A DNA stretch of 64,000 nt, from the NCBI RefSeq assembly GCF_020740795.1, contig NC_067286.1, positions 30,156,003 to 30,220,002 on the forward strand, given 5' to 3'. Source of the DNA: Apus apus (taxonomy: Eukaryota; Chordata; Aves; Apodiformes; Apodidae). Both the position numbers and the translations under genes were made by a program. The notes beneath the pieces are model-generated. The model did not search any database and had not been told where the DNA came from. It saw only the letters and a list, made by a program, of their open reading frames with translations. Below, in pieces: positions 23,930-34,637 of this stretch; the stretch's first letter is position 1, and the number at the start of each line of letters is the position of its first letter.

Positions 23930-26900
23930 GTAAGGAAAGCTGAGTACATGTTCATTGCCAGGCCAATCTAGTCTGGTTCAGCAGCTAATTTAATCAACAT
24001 TAGCAGTCCCCAGAAAAGCTGGACAAAGACTGAAATACTAAGACTAGAATATTTTTAAAGCGCTCATATTGCTCAATTAGCCAATTTGTCTCTGTTTTAC
24101 AATAAAATGGGATTTTGTACCTTTCTGCGAAACATACAGCAGGCAGCTTCTGATGAGATGGGTGCAGGAACACTCTTCTGCCTCCACATAGCAGCACGTA
24201 TAGCATATACCTGCTGTCTATCCATATATTAGCATAAAGTTTTGTAAGCTGAGCACTCTGTCTGAAGAGGCTGCATCAATGAGAAACACTGAACTATCAG
24301 AACCCCACAATCCAACAAACCTCAGAGATAAAACAAAGATCCAGGGGAAAGTTATCAAGCATCACTTGCTGTGTCCCTTGTGAATTTCTGACATGTGAGG
24401 TGTACCCATAATAAGGGTCCTTTCTAGGCTGGTACAGAACTTGAGTCATCTTCCTCCTTCTCTATTCGTATCACATCCTTATACAACCTGCTAGTGATGG
24501 GGAAACCACAGTGACAGGTGGGGAAAAAGTGAGGTAAAGTCTTATATTAAAACCATATGTCCAGGTTAGTAAGAAAATGAGCCTATTTCATTTAAAATAT
24601 TTCTTTTTTCAAGTGCCATTATTCTACTGAAGTGTCCTTTCTTCATCCCAGCATTGTAATGACCACATGCTCAATGGTCCTAGCAACTGGACTAATGCCT
24701 CTGCTTCTGTACCTCTACTCGGGAGGACTATACGAGGGTGATTTGGAGGGCAAGGTGCCTTACAAAGGAATAATCACCTCCCTGGTCCTAATGCTAATCC
24801 CTTGTGCCATTGGCATCATCTTGAATGAGAAGAAACCACAGTACACTGGCTTTATCATCAAGGTAAGAAGTATCCCATGCTAGCTGCCTTTCAACCAAGG
24901 GCCTCCAGGAAGTTTTCAAAAATAGAGGCACAGAAATACTAACTTCTTTAAGGTATGTCACAAATCAATTAAAGGGTTGAGGATGGAAATCAAGACACCC
25001 ACTTCACTGCTTTAATCCATAAAATATTTGCCCAAAGACAAGTCCTCCTCCTTTTTCAGACCAACAACATTTTGTAGGCAACTTCCTACCTTGCTCTCGT
25101 TTGTTGGCTTCCGTGTTAGCTTCATTTTCTTTTCCTACAAGCAGCACTGAAGAGCCTCATAGGCACTGTCCCCAGCTGGTGCTGTAACCAAAACAGACCC
25201 CAGATTAAAAAAAAAAAACAATAGAACATAAACCAAACAAAAAAAAACAAAACCAAAGCAAAACATAAACAAAACAACAACACAAAAAAATAACCCTTTT
25301 TGCAGAGGTCTAGCATAGGGTAAAAGTCACATCACAAACTGCTGCTTACATCAATGAGATATCTATCTGACAGAAGACACTAGATCCCTAAGCACCTGCT
25401 TATGCCTGGCATCTGCTCCTTGCCCCCTTTGTACATCAGGCATTAAACAGCAAGAGGGAAATCCAGACAACCAACTAGAACAGTGTCTAACTCATGAGCT
25501 TCACTGGCAGTACCCAGAGACCTGCTAATGACTTTGTGAACCTGTTTTTCATAGTTTCTTTCACAAAGGCTTCACCTCAAAGAAGCTAGGACCAAGCACA
25601 GCAGGTACTGGGTGCCAAGACTCGATAACAGACCTGATAAAACAACATTAGGAACCACTAACCTCTAAGAAACATGGGAACCTGAGAATCAGGCTTGAGC
25701 AGAGAGACAGAAGAACCATAGCTCTTCAAAGGTTCCTGTACCCAGCACAGAGCAGTGATGACTGGACTTTTTCAAAAGAAGCTTTAAAAGCTTAACATGA
25801 GAAGGTGACCTACACTGGCCCAGCTGATCCTTGGATCATGCTCCTTTTTGCTAACACCATGTTTCCATTTATCTTCTCTACGAAAGAGGAAAGGGGTAGA
25901 CACTTGCTTTTAAGAAACACCTGGGGAACTCCATCCAAATTGAAATGCAAAGTGGAGAGACAGGCAGGAAAAGCTGTGTATTCTGCCTCCTAAAATTCCC
26001 CAGCTCTGACATCTGCTGAATCACCAGACACCAATGAAATTATCTGCAAATGCAGCCACCACCTTCCACACCTGCTGTAGGCAGGCTCTACCTGTGAGTA
26101 AAGGGATTTCTTCCCCACCTGCTATGGGTAAACCAGACACACAAAGGGACCTGGACAGAGCCACACACAGCAATGCCTGAGAAACAAGCGGTTGGTGGAG
26201 CAAGCACCAGTCGTTTTGCATATAGACTGGAAAGGTACTTAATTATGTAAAGTCTCTCTATGTAATACCTCAGGATGGCTTCTTGTAACATCTATGTCTA
26301 TGAAAGGCACTTATGCACTTACACTATATACCTACATATGTGATGGATGGGGAAGGGGCACAGCCACTTCCAGTGGCTGAGGCAAATTTTGCTGGGGATT
26401 TCCCTCTTGTCCATGTCTTGACCACTTTTATTTTAGGCAGGGATGGTTGTCCTTCTGCTGTCATCTGCTGCATTAATTGTTCTGTCTGTGGCCAATGTGG
26501 GAAGTGGTATTACAGTCATCTTGTCACCGTCCCTCTTGGGATCTTCTGCCTTGATGCCTTTTATTGGATTCCTGCTGGGCTATGCTCTCTCCTCAGTCTT
26601 CAAGCTTAATGACCGGTATGTTTCACCACTCCCTCCTCCCCTCTTTATCACTGGAAGAACAGAGAGGTACACAGCTCTGGTCTATGGAGCAATGGTGAAA
26701 ACCAGTTCCAACATGGATGTACTTTTGTGAAATAAACACTGATTGCAGTCTTCCAAATTGGGCCCAAGGAGTATGAGCAGACACGATGCAAGCTGGTCCC
26801 AAGTCAATACTCCCACACCCTGAGTGAGGATAGAAATTAGTTCAATCTCTGCTCAGTGGAGACAGGAGAAGCAGCTGGAGCAGTTTTTGACATAAGTACC

Positions 26901-28787
26901 TGATCATCACCAAGGGAGTGGAAGTCCATTACGCAGGTTCACTAAACAAGCAGATGGATGAGTTTGACTTGAGTTCACTAATGACCTGGTAAACGTACAT
27001 TACTAGCCTCTGCTCTTAGTAAGAAAGTTGGGGAGGAAAGAGAATGAATAGCACCAAGGTACAACAAAGGATTAGGGAACACCAACAGAGACCAAACCCC
27101 AATCAGTGTGTTCAGCTGAAACCCCAGGAATTCAGGACAGAAACCTTGCACATAAAACCCACTCCTTTCCTTTCTCATCCTATCTGATCCAGGTAGAAAG
27201 TCCTTCCTATTTTCTACCTTCACACCTTGTACTCCTCTTTTCACCTCGGAAGCAATTCCTTCCCTGGGGGAAACTGCAGCACCTAAAGCAGGACACAAAG
27301 CCTCTGAACACCATTAAGCATAAAGTCCACATTTATAGTGTGACCTGTCTGTGCACAATGCAAAGAGAACACAAGACAAAACCTAGGGGTATCAGTATCA
27401 CTTCTAATAAAGCCCCTTTTAGTACAGGCAAATGCACAGAGCATTGCAACAGCCAGGTGGGCAGCCATCTTCTTAAGTTGTTTACAGATGGATTAAATTG
27501 GTAACCTGTTTTACGTTTCCTCCTTCAGCTGCAGGCGGACAGTCTGTGTGGAAACTGGCTGCCAGAATGTACAGCTGTGCTCAACTATCCTCAAGGTCGC
27601 CTTTGCCCCAGAAACTATTGGCCCCCTGTACTTCTTCCCACTGCTCTATTTGCTGTTCCAGCTTGGAGAGGGACTTCTGATGATCCTCATCTTCAGGATC
27701 CATGACAGAATAAAGAAACCAAATGGTAAGTACAGCTCTGCTTCTGTATTTCTTACGCTTTGCAATCCAAACCACATATGTATTATTACCAACAAATTGC
27801 TGCTTTCTAGGGGCAGAATAAGGTTGCCCTTTAAGTCAGTTTCCATACCAAATGCATTAAATACAAATCACAGTTTAAAAGTTTATAGGTCACTGAAGAC
27901 ATTAGTAATTATGACTTCTTGCAGGAGAGTGTTTCTCATACCTACACACTACTTACATTAACAGAGCTCAATGTTTCAAAGCCCTGTGCTTAAACTAGGA
28001 CAGGCACCCAGCAAAAGCTGGGATTTGCACTGAGCACATGTGAAGAACGATCACACACCTCCAACTACCCAAGAACAACAGATTTTCCTGGCAATAAAGT
28101 CCAGCTTCACTGAAAACACTTGAGATATTCATGGCAGGGTGTCAATTTTGGAGCTGGGGGGAGGAGGAAAAGGACAGAACTGTCGCGTACTGCAGCTGAA
28201 GGAAGTAATACATGGATCTTTTACTAGAAAAGTACAGTAATAATTCCAAGCTTAATTAAAATATACAGTACTGGTATAGATGTGAGGTAGATTCTTTTCC
28301 AACTTCAACAGGTCCATAATGTCAAAGCCCCTCTGAGTGCCTGCAAATATGGCTGGAGAATGCACTACTGAATGAGATCCTCCACCAGTCATTTTTCTGA
28401 TGCTTCCAGACCAGCTTTCTCCAGTCCCCTGGGATGGAGAAGCAGCTGAGCTACAGGGCTTCATCACGTCCTATAGCTTAGTTTCCGCAATATCTTTTTT
28501 TAGGGAAAAAACAAACAAAACCAGCAGTTGATACTGGAAACAGCCATACAGGTCCTTGCAAGACTACTATAAAGGTTTCCAGGCTCCGATTCACAAATTA
28601 CAAGACACAAAATAGCTTAAATATTTTGACAGGACTTCCAAGCCACAATGTTTCCAAACCTGGGGTTAGAACTGCCTATTCTCATTACATATGTTTTTTG
28701 TCTTCAGATGCAGCAAAAATGATCCGTACAGCTGTGGATGCAGTTAGTGCTCAAGAAATAAGAACAGTCGAGGCCCTGCAGAAATAG
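23529..28787 (+). CDS. SLC10A1: Sodium/bile acid cotransporter NTCP (five coding exons)
   Basis: This is the hepatocyte basolateral Na+-taurocholate cotransporter. It takes conjugated bile salts up from portal blood with two Na+. The human orthologue is also the hepatitis B/D virus receptor (known). Coding exons are 23529-23929, 24652-24862, 26437-26615, 27529-27725 and 28708-28787. All introns are GT-AG with matching phases, giving 355 residues (human 349). Family Na+-site residues are kept: Q83 in AQYGIMP, S120/N121 in GGNLSN, T138, and E272 and Q276 in ETGCQNVQ, equal to human Q68, S105/N106, T123, E257 and Q261. Hydrophobic stretches fit the family's nine-helix fold. The start was chosen for its A at -3. 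The ATG at 23583 (M19) gives an N-terminus closer to human length but has weak context. No N-X-S/T sequon precedes the first helix, unlike human. The gene is tail to tail with SRSF5. Confidence 0.95.
24652..24862 (+). CDS. SLC10A1: SLC10A1 coding exon 2
   Basis: The acceptor is ATCCCAG|C and the donor is AAG|GTAAGA. Encodes S134 to K204, including IVMTT, the [12 protein letters not shown] loop and the KVPYKG-starting helix. This is very close to the mammalian sequence in layout. Confidence 0.95.
25200..25294. repeat. A-rich CAAA-type low-complexity tract in SLC10A1 intron 2
   Basis: Twelve As followed by irregular CAAA/ACAAAA units. It may be the eroded tail of an old retroposed sequence or simply low-complexity intron DNA. 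The T-rich frame on the other strand is not a gene. Confidence 0.7.
26437..26615 (+). CDS. SLC10A1: SLC10A1 coding exon 3
   Basis: The acceptor is TTTTAG|GCA and the donor is GACCG|GTATGT. Encodes residues 205-263 and two bases of R264. It covers two hydrophobic helices ending in [17 protein letters not shown]. The frame stays open into intron 3 up to a TGA at 26728. Confidence 0.94.
26731..26736 (+). terminator. SLC10A1: Intronic AATAAA behind exon 3 read-through stop
   Basis: AATAAA starts one base after the in-frame TGA (26728-26730) that ends the read-through of exon 3 into intron 3. It could be a premature poly(A) signal for a truncated transcript. A chance AATAAA in AT-rich intron sequence is equally possible. 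Confidence 0.25.
27529..27725 (+). CDS. SLC10A1: SLC10A1 coding exon 4
   Basis: The acceptor is CCTTCAG|CTGC and the donor is AATG|GTAAGT. Encodes CRRTV, the Na+-binding [14 protein letters not shown] helix and the last hydrophobic segment ([19 protein letters not shown]) to PN. Phase 2 on entry and phase 1 on exit match exons 3 and 5. Confidence 0.95.
28708..28787 (+). CDS. SLC10A1: SLC10A1 coding exon 5 (C-terminal tail)
   Basis: The acceptor is TGTCTTCAG|ATGC. Encodes the cytoplasmic tail from D330 to Q354-K355, then TAG at 28785-28787. The tail is weakly conserved in the family. The exon is assigned from the acceptor, the phase and the prompt stop. Confidence 0.8.
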
Positions 28788-29600
28788 TGGGAAGCCAGGG
28801 AAAAAACAGCCAGCCTCTGCAGCAGCTGCTCTTACAACCCTTCTGAGCTTCACCTCCTGCAGCCAAGTTACAGGTCCCCAGCACTTCCATTTAAGACTTT
28901 TATCCACATCCTCACTTTACGCCAAAGGGATGGCCAGAGCTACCTGCAAACTGTCACTTCCTGAAGACCTTCCTCCAGAAAAATCCACTCCCTGCCTGCC
29001 CATGATGAAGACTTCCAGTGACTTCCAACTCTTTGAGACAGCTTAGGGCCACACTCACGTGTACTGCGTTTCGCCCATATGAAAATGACTGCCCACATCA
29101 GCTCCTGTTTTTAATTTAACTTACCTGTAATTGTTCCACTGGCACATGTCAGAAGGAGCTCTCGAAGACACCACCGAAGATTCTCTCACGAAGATGCAAA
29201 ATGAGGTACAGAAGTTTCTCAGTGCAGGAACACAAAGACACACCATGGAGCTGAGCAGCTCATGGACTACTGGTTGCTCCAGTTTTCCAAAACTCAAGCA
29301 CTGTGTGGTGGACCACAGACCTCCACAAAACCTGGCCATGGTTATGCAAACTGCCATAGTGTGTAGAGTCTGGGACCAGCAAGCTGTAACTCTGCAAATA
29401 GAAGGGTCTTAGATGTGCCTTGCTTTGTAGGGGCCAGTGAAGTAAACATGCCACCTCTGCAGGAAACCATCTATTGTCACGCTACAAATACAAGTGTACG
29501 GGAAGATCAGCATTAACACCTCCCAACATGCTAAACATGCATTATAACCTGAAGTAATCCATCTTAACTAAGAATAAACAGGTTAGCATCAAGAACCCTC
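28788..29600 (+). other. SLC10A1: SLC10A1 3' UTR (candidate) with AATAAA at 29573-29578
   Basis: Non-coding sequence after the stop. The first AATAAA downstream is at 29573-29578, just before a CR1 copy. Later signals at 30333-30338 and 30467-30472 would require the CR1 to be inside the UTR. The real cleavage site needs RNA data. Confidence 0.5.
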
Positions 29601-29623
29601 TTCTTCAAGCCATCTTCTTCCTC

Positions 29624-29920
29624 ACAGAATCACAGAACATCACTGAATCCAACCCCCCTGCCAGAGCAGGACCCAAAAAATACTAGGGCAGATCAGAAAG
29701 GGATCCAGACAGGTCTTTAAAGTCTCCAGAGGAGACTCCACAGCCTCTCTGGGGAGCCTGTTGCAGTGCCCTGTAACCCTCACAGTAAAGTTCTTCCTTA
29801 TGTTGAGGTGGAAGTTTCTGTGCTTGAGTTTGAATCCGTTGCACTTTGTCTTATCACAGGGCACAAGTGAAAAGAGCTTGTCCCTGCCTTAGATCCCCCT
29901 AATCACCTCCTGATGTGATC
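29624..29920 (-). mobile_element. CR1 retroposon 3' fragment
   Basis: CR1 in reverse orientation, beginning with the tail complement (CAGAATCACAGAACATCACTG). It continues through the segments corresponding to 'agcctctctggggagcctgtt' and 'agtaaagttcttccttat'. It is more diverged than the 19190 copy, probably an older subfamily. It lies between the 3' ends of SLC10A1 and SRSF5. Confidence 0.88.
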
Positions 29921-30729
29921 TAGTATCTGAACTACAAGCCTCCGAGAATGAGGCCTCCCGCTCCACAATGCTGACTAGCAATAATCCAACTAACCCCCTA
30001 TCGATCTGGCCACCCCTCACTGCCTGCTCCCAGAAGCACTTGGCAGATCATTACACTGCGACCTAAAGCAGGCACAAAAGCTCCTGTGAGCTTGGAACGT
30101 GATGTTCAGAACTGTGCCTCACTAGGGACAAAAGACAACTAACCCGTTCCCAGGCCAGTCCTCACTCCCAGCTGACCCACCTTGCATCTTCACAGGCTCT
30201 AACCCAAACCCCAGCCTACACTCAAGGGAGTAGCTTTACAAAGCACTTTATCAGAAAACACATTATTTCTTACATTAAATGAGGAGTTGAGAAACACAGG
30301 GATTGCAAGTTGTTGCTGCCCCTGTAAAGCAGCAATAAAAACAGAGGCTGCAGTACCTCCCTCACCAATTTAAGAATCCCTGCTCTTCCTCCAGAATGAC
30401 TAATGCCTGAAAAATGCTGCACCTACACCTCCAGGTTCTTCTCCAACACCGTGTGGTGTGCATGTCAATAAAGCATGCCAACTACATTAATTTTTTATAT
30501 TCCATGCTTATTATCCCAACGATTAAAACCTGAATGACTTGTGCATTCCACTTCCTGCTATGAACTATGACAGCATCACCCTCGCGTGAATCAAGGTTTT
30601 TTCAGAACATAATGGTACTTCCTTTTAAATACAGCCTGCTACATCCTTACATAAGCTCTTCCCCTCGACCAAAGCAAGTCAACAATAGCTTTGCTGTAGA
30701 CCCATATTTAAGAAAGTGTCCAACATGAG
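29921..30729. other. Tail-to-tail intergenic spacer between SLC10A1 and SRSF5
   Basis: No gene is seen. AATAAA words on the + strand (30333-30338 and 30467-30472) could serve longer SLC10A1 transcripts. Confidence 0.5.
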
Positions 30730-31407
30730 GAGGCATCACAAACACTTTATTAACAGAAAGAAGCAGAGACATGTTTCTTTATACTTTATTTGAGGAATTC
30801 AATTCTTAAGTATCAAGAATTAGGGTGCTTTATAGAATATCATTACCACAGGGCAGTGAAATGACCATTTTCTTAGTGTAGTGCAAGTTAATATTAAATG
30901 AAAATTTTTTAAAGTTTTATTACTAGTACGGATCAGCACTTAATCTGATCTATAACAGAAACAATGGTTCAAAAGCACAAAAAAATATCCTCTGAAATAA
31001 AGCTTTATGTACAGCACATGTAGAGCTCTAAGATGCCTAAAGCTTTTGAGATATTAAAACTAACGTTCTGAGTTGCTGTTCACAGTTGAATAATCCTGGA
31101 AGTTAAGTGTTCCAATGACTTTTTTTGCAGTACAGAAAAATTTGTCTGCTTTAGTTATAAAGAGCTCTGCCAATATACACAAACTATACACTTCAGACAT
31201 TCACAAAAAGTGTGAACAAGAAAAGGGTTATCAAAAAACATTTAATACAATTAGTCAATAACCCTTCCCACCATGGTCCACATCTACAAAGTTCCCCCAT
31301 CCCTCCCCCCTCCCCTTCCAAACCCTTTCCCACAGAAAGTCACATACTTACCACAAGTTTAGCAAGTATGGTTTAAAAAAGGGCCCCCAGGGTAAGTTAC
31401 TTATAGT
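30730..31407 (-). other. SRSF5: SRSF5 3' UTR
   Basis: Sequence after the SRSF5 stop on the - strand. Poly(A) signals on the - strand (TTTATT as written) lie at 30785-30790 and 30746-30751, with another near 30915. The first two are the likely main sites because nothing similar follows closely. The region is AU-rich, which is usual for SR-protein mRNAs. Confidence 0.65.
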
Positions 31408-31657
31408 TCAGTTGCCACTGTCAACCGATCTGGACCTCGATCTTGACCTCTGCCGATCCACGGATGATGGGGATTTGGACCTGCTGGAAGAGCCCCGTTT
31501 CTGGCTCTTCTCTGGCACTGGGGATCTGCTAACCGACCGAGACTTGCTGCGGCTCCTGCTCCTTGACCTGCTGTAAGACTTGCGGCTGCGGGAACGGGAA
31601 CGGCTGCGAGACCCGGATGAGCTTCTGCTACGAGAGCGTGACCTGCTCCTGGACCGA
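31408..31657 (-). CDS. SRSF5: SRSF5 RS-domain exon (last coding exon)
   Basis: The acceptor is CTCCAG|T on the - strand. Encodes SRSRS repeats, KSYSRSRS, the [13 protein letters not shown] block and the terminal SVDSGN, with TGA at 31410-31408. The overlapping 89-codon frame on the same strand is a repeat-driven shadow. Confidence 0.96.
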
Positions 31658-34637
31658 CTGGAGGCAACAAGGAGCAGCAGTGTTAGCAAGGAAACGCGAC
31701 AGACCGTGGCAATAACCAGATAGCTCACTGGTCTCCAGTTCAGCTGCCTGGTTACTGACTTTCAAAGCTCTCTTAGTGAATATTTAATCATTTTTTAAGC
31801 GAGCAGAAATTCATACCTGTGCCTTTTGCCGCCTTCAATTAGTTTGATTTTCCTTCCGTTGATTTCTTTACCAGAAAGCTTGTCAATAGCATTCTTTAAA
31901 TCACCGTAAGAGGCAAACTCAACCACCCTACAGAATAAAGTAACACAGAGCTCATTACAAGCTGCATTTTTGATGACAGAGCAAAACATACTCTGCGGAT
32001 GTAAAAGAACAACTCCAAAACACACAATGCTCAGTGTAGTCATCCCTTGTCATAACTCAAGCATGAGCTGAAGAATTCTCCTCCCCAGAGAAGATGTTTT
32101 CAAAGCACAGCTATATTAAATTATGAACAGCTGCTGAGCACTGAAGGCAGCCCCTGCCCTCCCCAACTATGACACACGCAATACTACTCTACAGCTTTCA
32201 AGACGTTATTTTAGATACTTACCCTTCATTTAACTTAGGTCTGTGTGCATCTGCAAAGGTTACTTCCCCAGCTTGTCTCATGAAGTCTTTGAGATCCTAA
32301 CACAAGACCAGTCATGTTATGCAAAGAAATGTAATTAATACTTATCTATATAAAAATAGTTAAACAAAAGGAACTTATGACTACTGAAAGAGAAGATGTT
32401 ATATAAATTACAATCATGGCAATTGCCATACTTGTATTCTATCAAAATTGAATTATCTATACTGGGGCACGAAATAAATGAAAAGCATCTTGCCTTAAGC
32501 AAAACGCCAATTAACTGTCTTAACGTTAAAGAATTTTAGCCTATAAACATTTTATAGATTAAGTAAGAAAGAGAAAAAAACAGAAAAAGAAAGGAAAAAA
32601 GAAGTACATTTGTATATATACTGAATCAAGTGTGAAACACTACCCATGTATTTTTGTACTATTTCAGTCTCCATTTACATTACGAGTCTTATGTGCATAC
32701 AGAATTACAATTACGTAACACCAATTATTTTGTGCCCCATATGTCATTAAAAATATAGTTTACTTTACCTTTATTAATATTTCCCTAGGCTAGCCAAGCA
32801 GCAAACTGCATTAAGCGACCGGAGATACCGCCATGATATATGCCCGACTGGCTCTTCGCCACCCACTTGACGAACACTACCCAGTCGATGGAAGCCACTA
32901 ATGGCACTGCCCTCCCTATTAGGAGACTAGTGACGGATCCAGACATTCTCTATGCTTGATGTTACCAAGGACCACTTTACTGCGATCAGGATTCCAACGA
33001 CCACCTAATTTCGTATCTTTCAACTCTTTTCGACCAGGGCCTCGGAAGCGTTACAGGAAGAACAGCTCTCAACTTAGGAATCAGATCTCGATAACGCTCT
33101 GGGATCGCTGCAATGTGGCACTTTAAGGAGTGCATCGATTACGTCTAGACCGGCAAACACAGATCTAGAGGTGGCCAAGTGACATTGTAGGAGCTGACTG
33201 GAAAGTCAACCAGGCCCAACCAAGAGTGACCAAGACAGAACGATTAGGATAACCCACAGGCACTCCTCGTCATAAGGCCAACGACACAGATAGGCTGGCA
33301 AATAAAGGGTTTAATATGTGGTTAAAATGGATTTTAAAAACATGAAAAAATATATACTATTATTATAATAAATTAAAATTAACTAGTTTCATTAAAAACA
33401 TTTAAATTAAATTAATTAAAATTACATTAATTGCATAGACATTTTAATATATTATCTTTAAATTTTAGTTATTTTACAAAGTAATTACATTACATACCCA
33501 CTAAATGAAGTCAAAATAGTTAATTGTTTTTCAACAAACCTGCCAGCTGACTCGAGAAGACAGATTTTCTACTATGAGGCGATTTTCTGTTCTTAAAGGT
33601 GGGGCATTTCTGTTCGGAAATGAACAATCAAGACTCTTTATTAGTAATGAAAAATATAACCATGTTACTATTAATAAATGCTGTACCAATAACTAGTATC
33701 AGCATGTCATCATTCTACAGCTATGGAATGCTCTCAGTAATTTAGGGCAGCATGAAGTGCTTGGGGGAGGGGAAATAAAGATGACAAGCATATCTTAGAA
33801 GTTTTGTAATCCTTACCATCCTACTGCTACCTCAAACGAGGCACAAAATACTTTTTATTATCTCATTCTAGCTCAAGTTCTTTGATCAGATGAGTTCACA
33901 GTGAATTTTTTTTAAACTGTGTCAGCCCAAAGCAATACCTACCTCCTGTCACTGCGTGGACGGCGGCTACTAAAACGGTCAGAGTACCTCCCTCTGCCTC
34001 TACCCCTCGAGCGTGCTCTTGCATGCTCAATTGTAACCCTGGGGAAAAAGTAGAAATGAAAAACCATGGGTTTTTACATTTTTCTTCTCACACATTCCTT
34101 CAGAGCTACAGGTAAAAATACTCCACGAAGTAGTTCACACAGTAACTGGTAACACAATGCAAGTTACAATTGACTCCCTTCTCGGATTAGGTATTCATGT
34201 TTCTGTATTCATGAAACAGGGCACCTCACCTCTCACTGCAAAGCTCTTTTCCATCTAGTTCATAAACAGCGTCATCTGCATCTCTCGGATCTTCAAATTC
34301 CTGCCAAATCACCACAGCAGAATCACGTTACTAAAAACAACTACATCTCTAACAAATTAACAAATGCTTATTTGTCACATAGCTTACTTCGCTAAGCAAA
34401 TTAGCGGCATTATCTTTTAAAATCGTTTCGTCTACATCAAACGCGCGTGCGAAACCCCAGTGACCACCGGCGGCCAGGGACCGCAGAGCCCTGAAGAAGA
34501 GGTGCACTCACCACAAATCCAAACCCCCTCTTCAGATCGATGTCGCGGATGCGGCCGTAACCCTTGAAGAACCTCTCCACATCCTTCTCCCTGGCGGCCG
34601 GGTTCAGCCTCCCGATGAAGACGCGGCAGCCGCTCAT
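31408..34637 (-). CDS. SRSF5: Serine/arginine-rich splicing factor 5 (seven coding exons)
   Basis: This is a nuclear SR protein (SRp40/HRS) that binds exonic enhancers and promotes spliceosome assembly. Coding exons on the - strand are 34512-34637, 34230-34300, 33943-34038, 33540-33609, 32223-32296, 31817-31927 and 31408-31657. All are GT-AG and in phase, giving 265 residues (human 272). RRM1 spans about residues 4-74, with RNP2 VFIGRL and RNP1 RGFGFVEF (37-44). A Gly/Arg-rich hinge follows ([13 protein letters not shown]). The pseudo-RRM spans about 108-180 with its signature SWQDLKD at 119-125. An RS domain (about 183-265) ends in SVDSGN. The shortfall against human is in RS dipeptides, so it may be real repeat-length variation. 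SR genes usually autoregulate by poison exons or intron retention, and intron 5 here carries a candidate element. Confidence 0.97.
31817..31927 (-). CDS. SRSF5: SRSF5 coding exon, end of pseudo-RRM
   Basis: Encodes [17 protein letters not shown] and [19 protein letters not shown], residues 147-182. The acceptor is CTGTAG|GGTGG and the donor is CACAG|GTATGA. Retention of the next intron would stop after six residues. Confidence 0.96.
32223..32296 (-). CDS. SRSF5: SRSF5 coding exon, start of pseudo-RRM helix
   Basis: Encodes [20 protein letters not shown] to NE (residues 122-145). The acceptor is TGTTAG|GAT and the donor is AAGG|GTAAGT. The SWQDLKD motif is split across this exon and the previous one. 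Confidence 0.95.
32785..33300 (-). promoter_or_regulatory. SRSF5: CpG-bearing island inside SRSF5 intron 5 (candidate regulatory element)
   Basis: About 500 bases with roughly balanced GC content and about 22 CpG dinucleotides (hand count) lie inside an otherwise AT-rich intron. The preceding 490 bases have about five CpGs. The sequence has no long ORF and no recognisable repeat. Candidate - strand splice sites exist: acceptor TTTGCCAG at 33302-33295 and donor CTTG|GTAACA at 32965/32964. SR-protein genes commonly hold conserved poison exons or detained introns (known). That this block is one is inference. Confidence 0.4.
33300..33535 (-). other. SRSF5: Extremely AT-rich intron tract behind SRSF5 exon 5 donor
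   Basis: About 235 bases of almost pure A/T, including TTAATTAA-type words near 33405-33420, directly downstream of the exon 5 donor. It forms a sharp compositional border with the CpG-bearing block. Confidence 0.5.
33540..33609 (-). CDS. SRSF5: SRSF5 coding exon, hinge to pseudo-RRM
   Basis: Encodes [20 protein letters not shown] then SWQ (residues 99-121). The donor CAG|GTTTGT is weak (T at +4). Read-through into intron 5 gives V-C-stop at once, so intron retention would leave a protein with only the first RRM and hinge. Confidence 0.95.
33943..34038 (-). CDS. SRSF5: SRSF5 coding exon, end of RRM1 and Gly/Arg hinge
   Basis: The acceptor is TTCCCCAG|G and the donor is AGGAG|GTAGGT. Encodes [18 protein letters not shown] and [13 protein letters not shown], residues 67-97. 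Confidence 0.96.
34230..34300 (-). CDS. SRSF5: SRSF5 coding exon, middle of RRM1
   Basis: The acceptor is TTGGCAG|GAA and the donor is GAGAG|GTGAGG. Encodes [20 protein letters not shown] and CSE, the region following RNP1. Confidence 0.96.

Noticed and set aside
23567-23971. 134-codon + strand frame over SLC10A1 exon 1
   Set aside because: It is an alternative frame of exon 1. The real frame carries the family motifs and matches the splice phases.
25122-25316. Hydrophobic Phe/Leu-rich small - strand frame
   Set aside because: It is created by the A-rich intronic tract read on the opposite strand.
31401-31670. 89-codon - strand frame overlapping the SRSF5 RS exon
   Set aside because: It is a frame-shifted shadow of the RS repeats (Ala/Gly/Pro-rich). 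The SRSF5 frame is certain.
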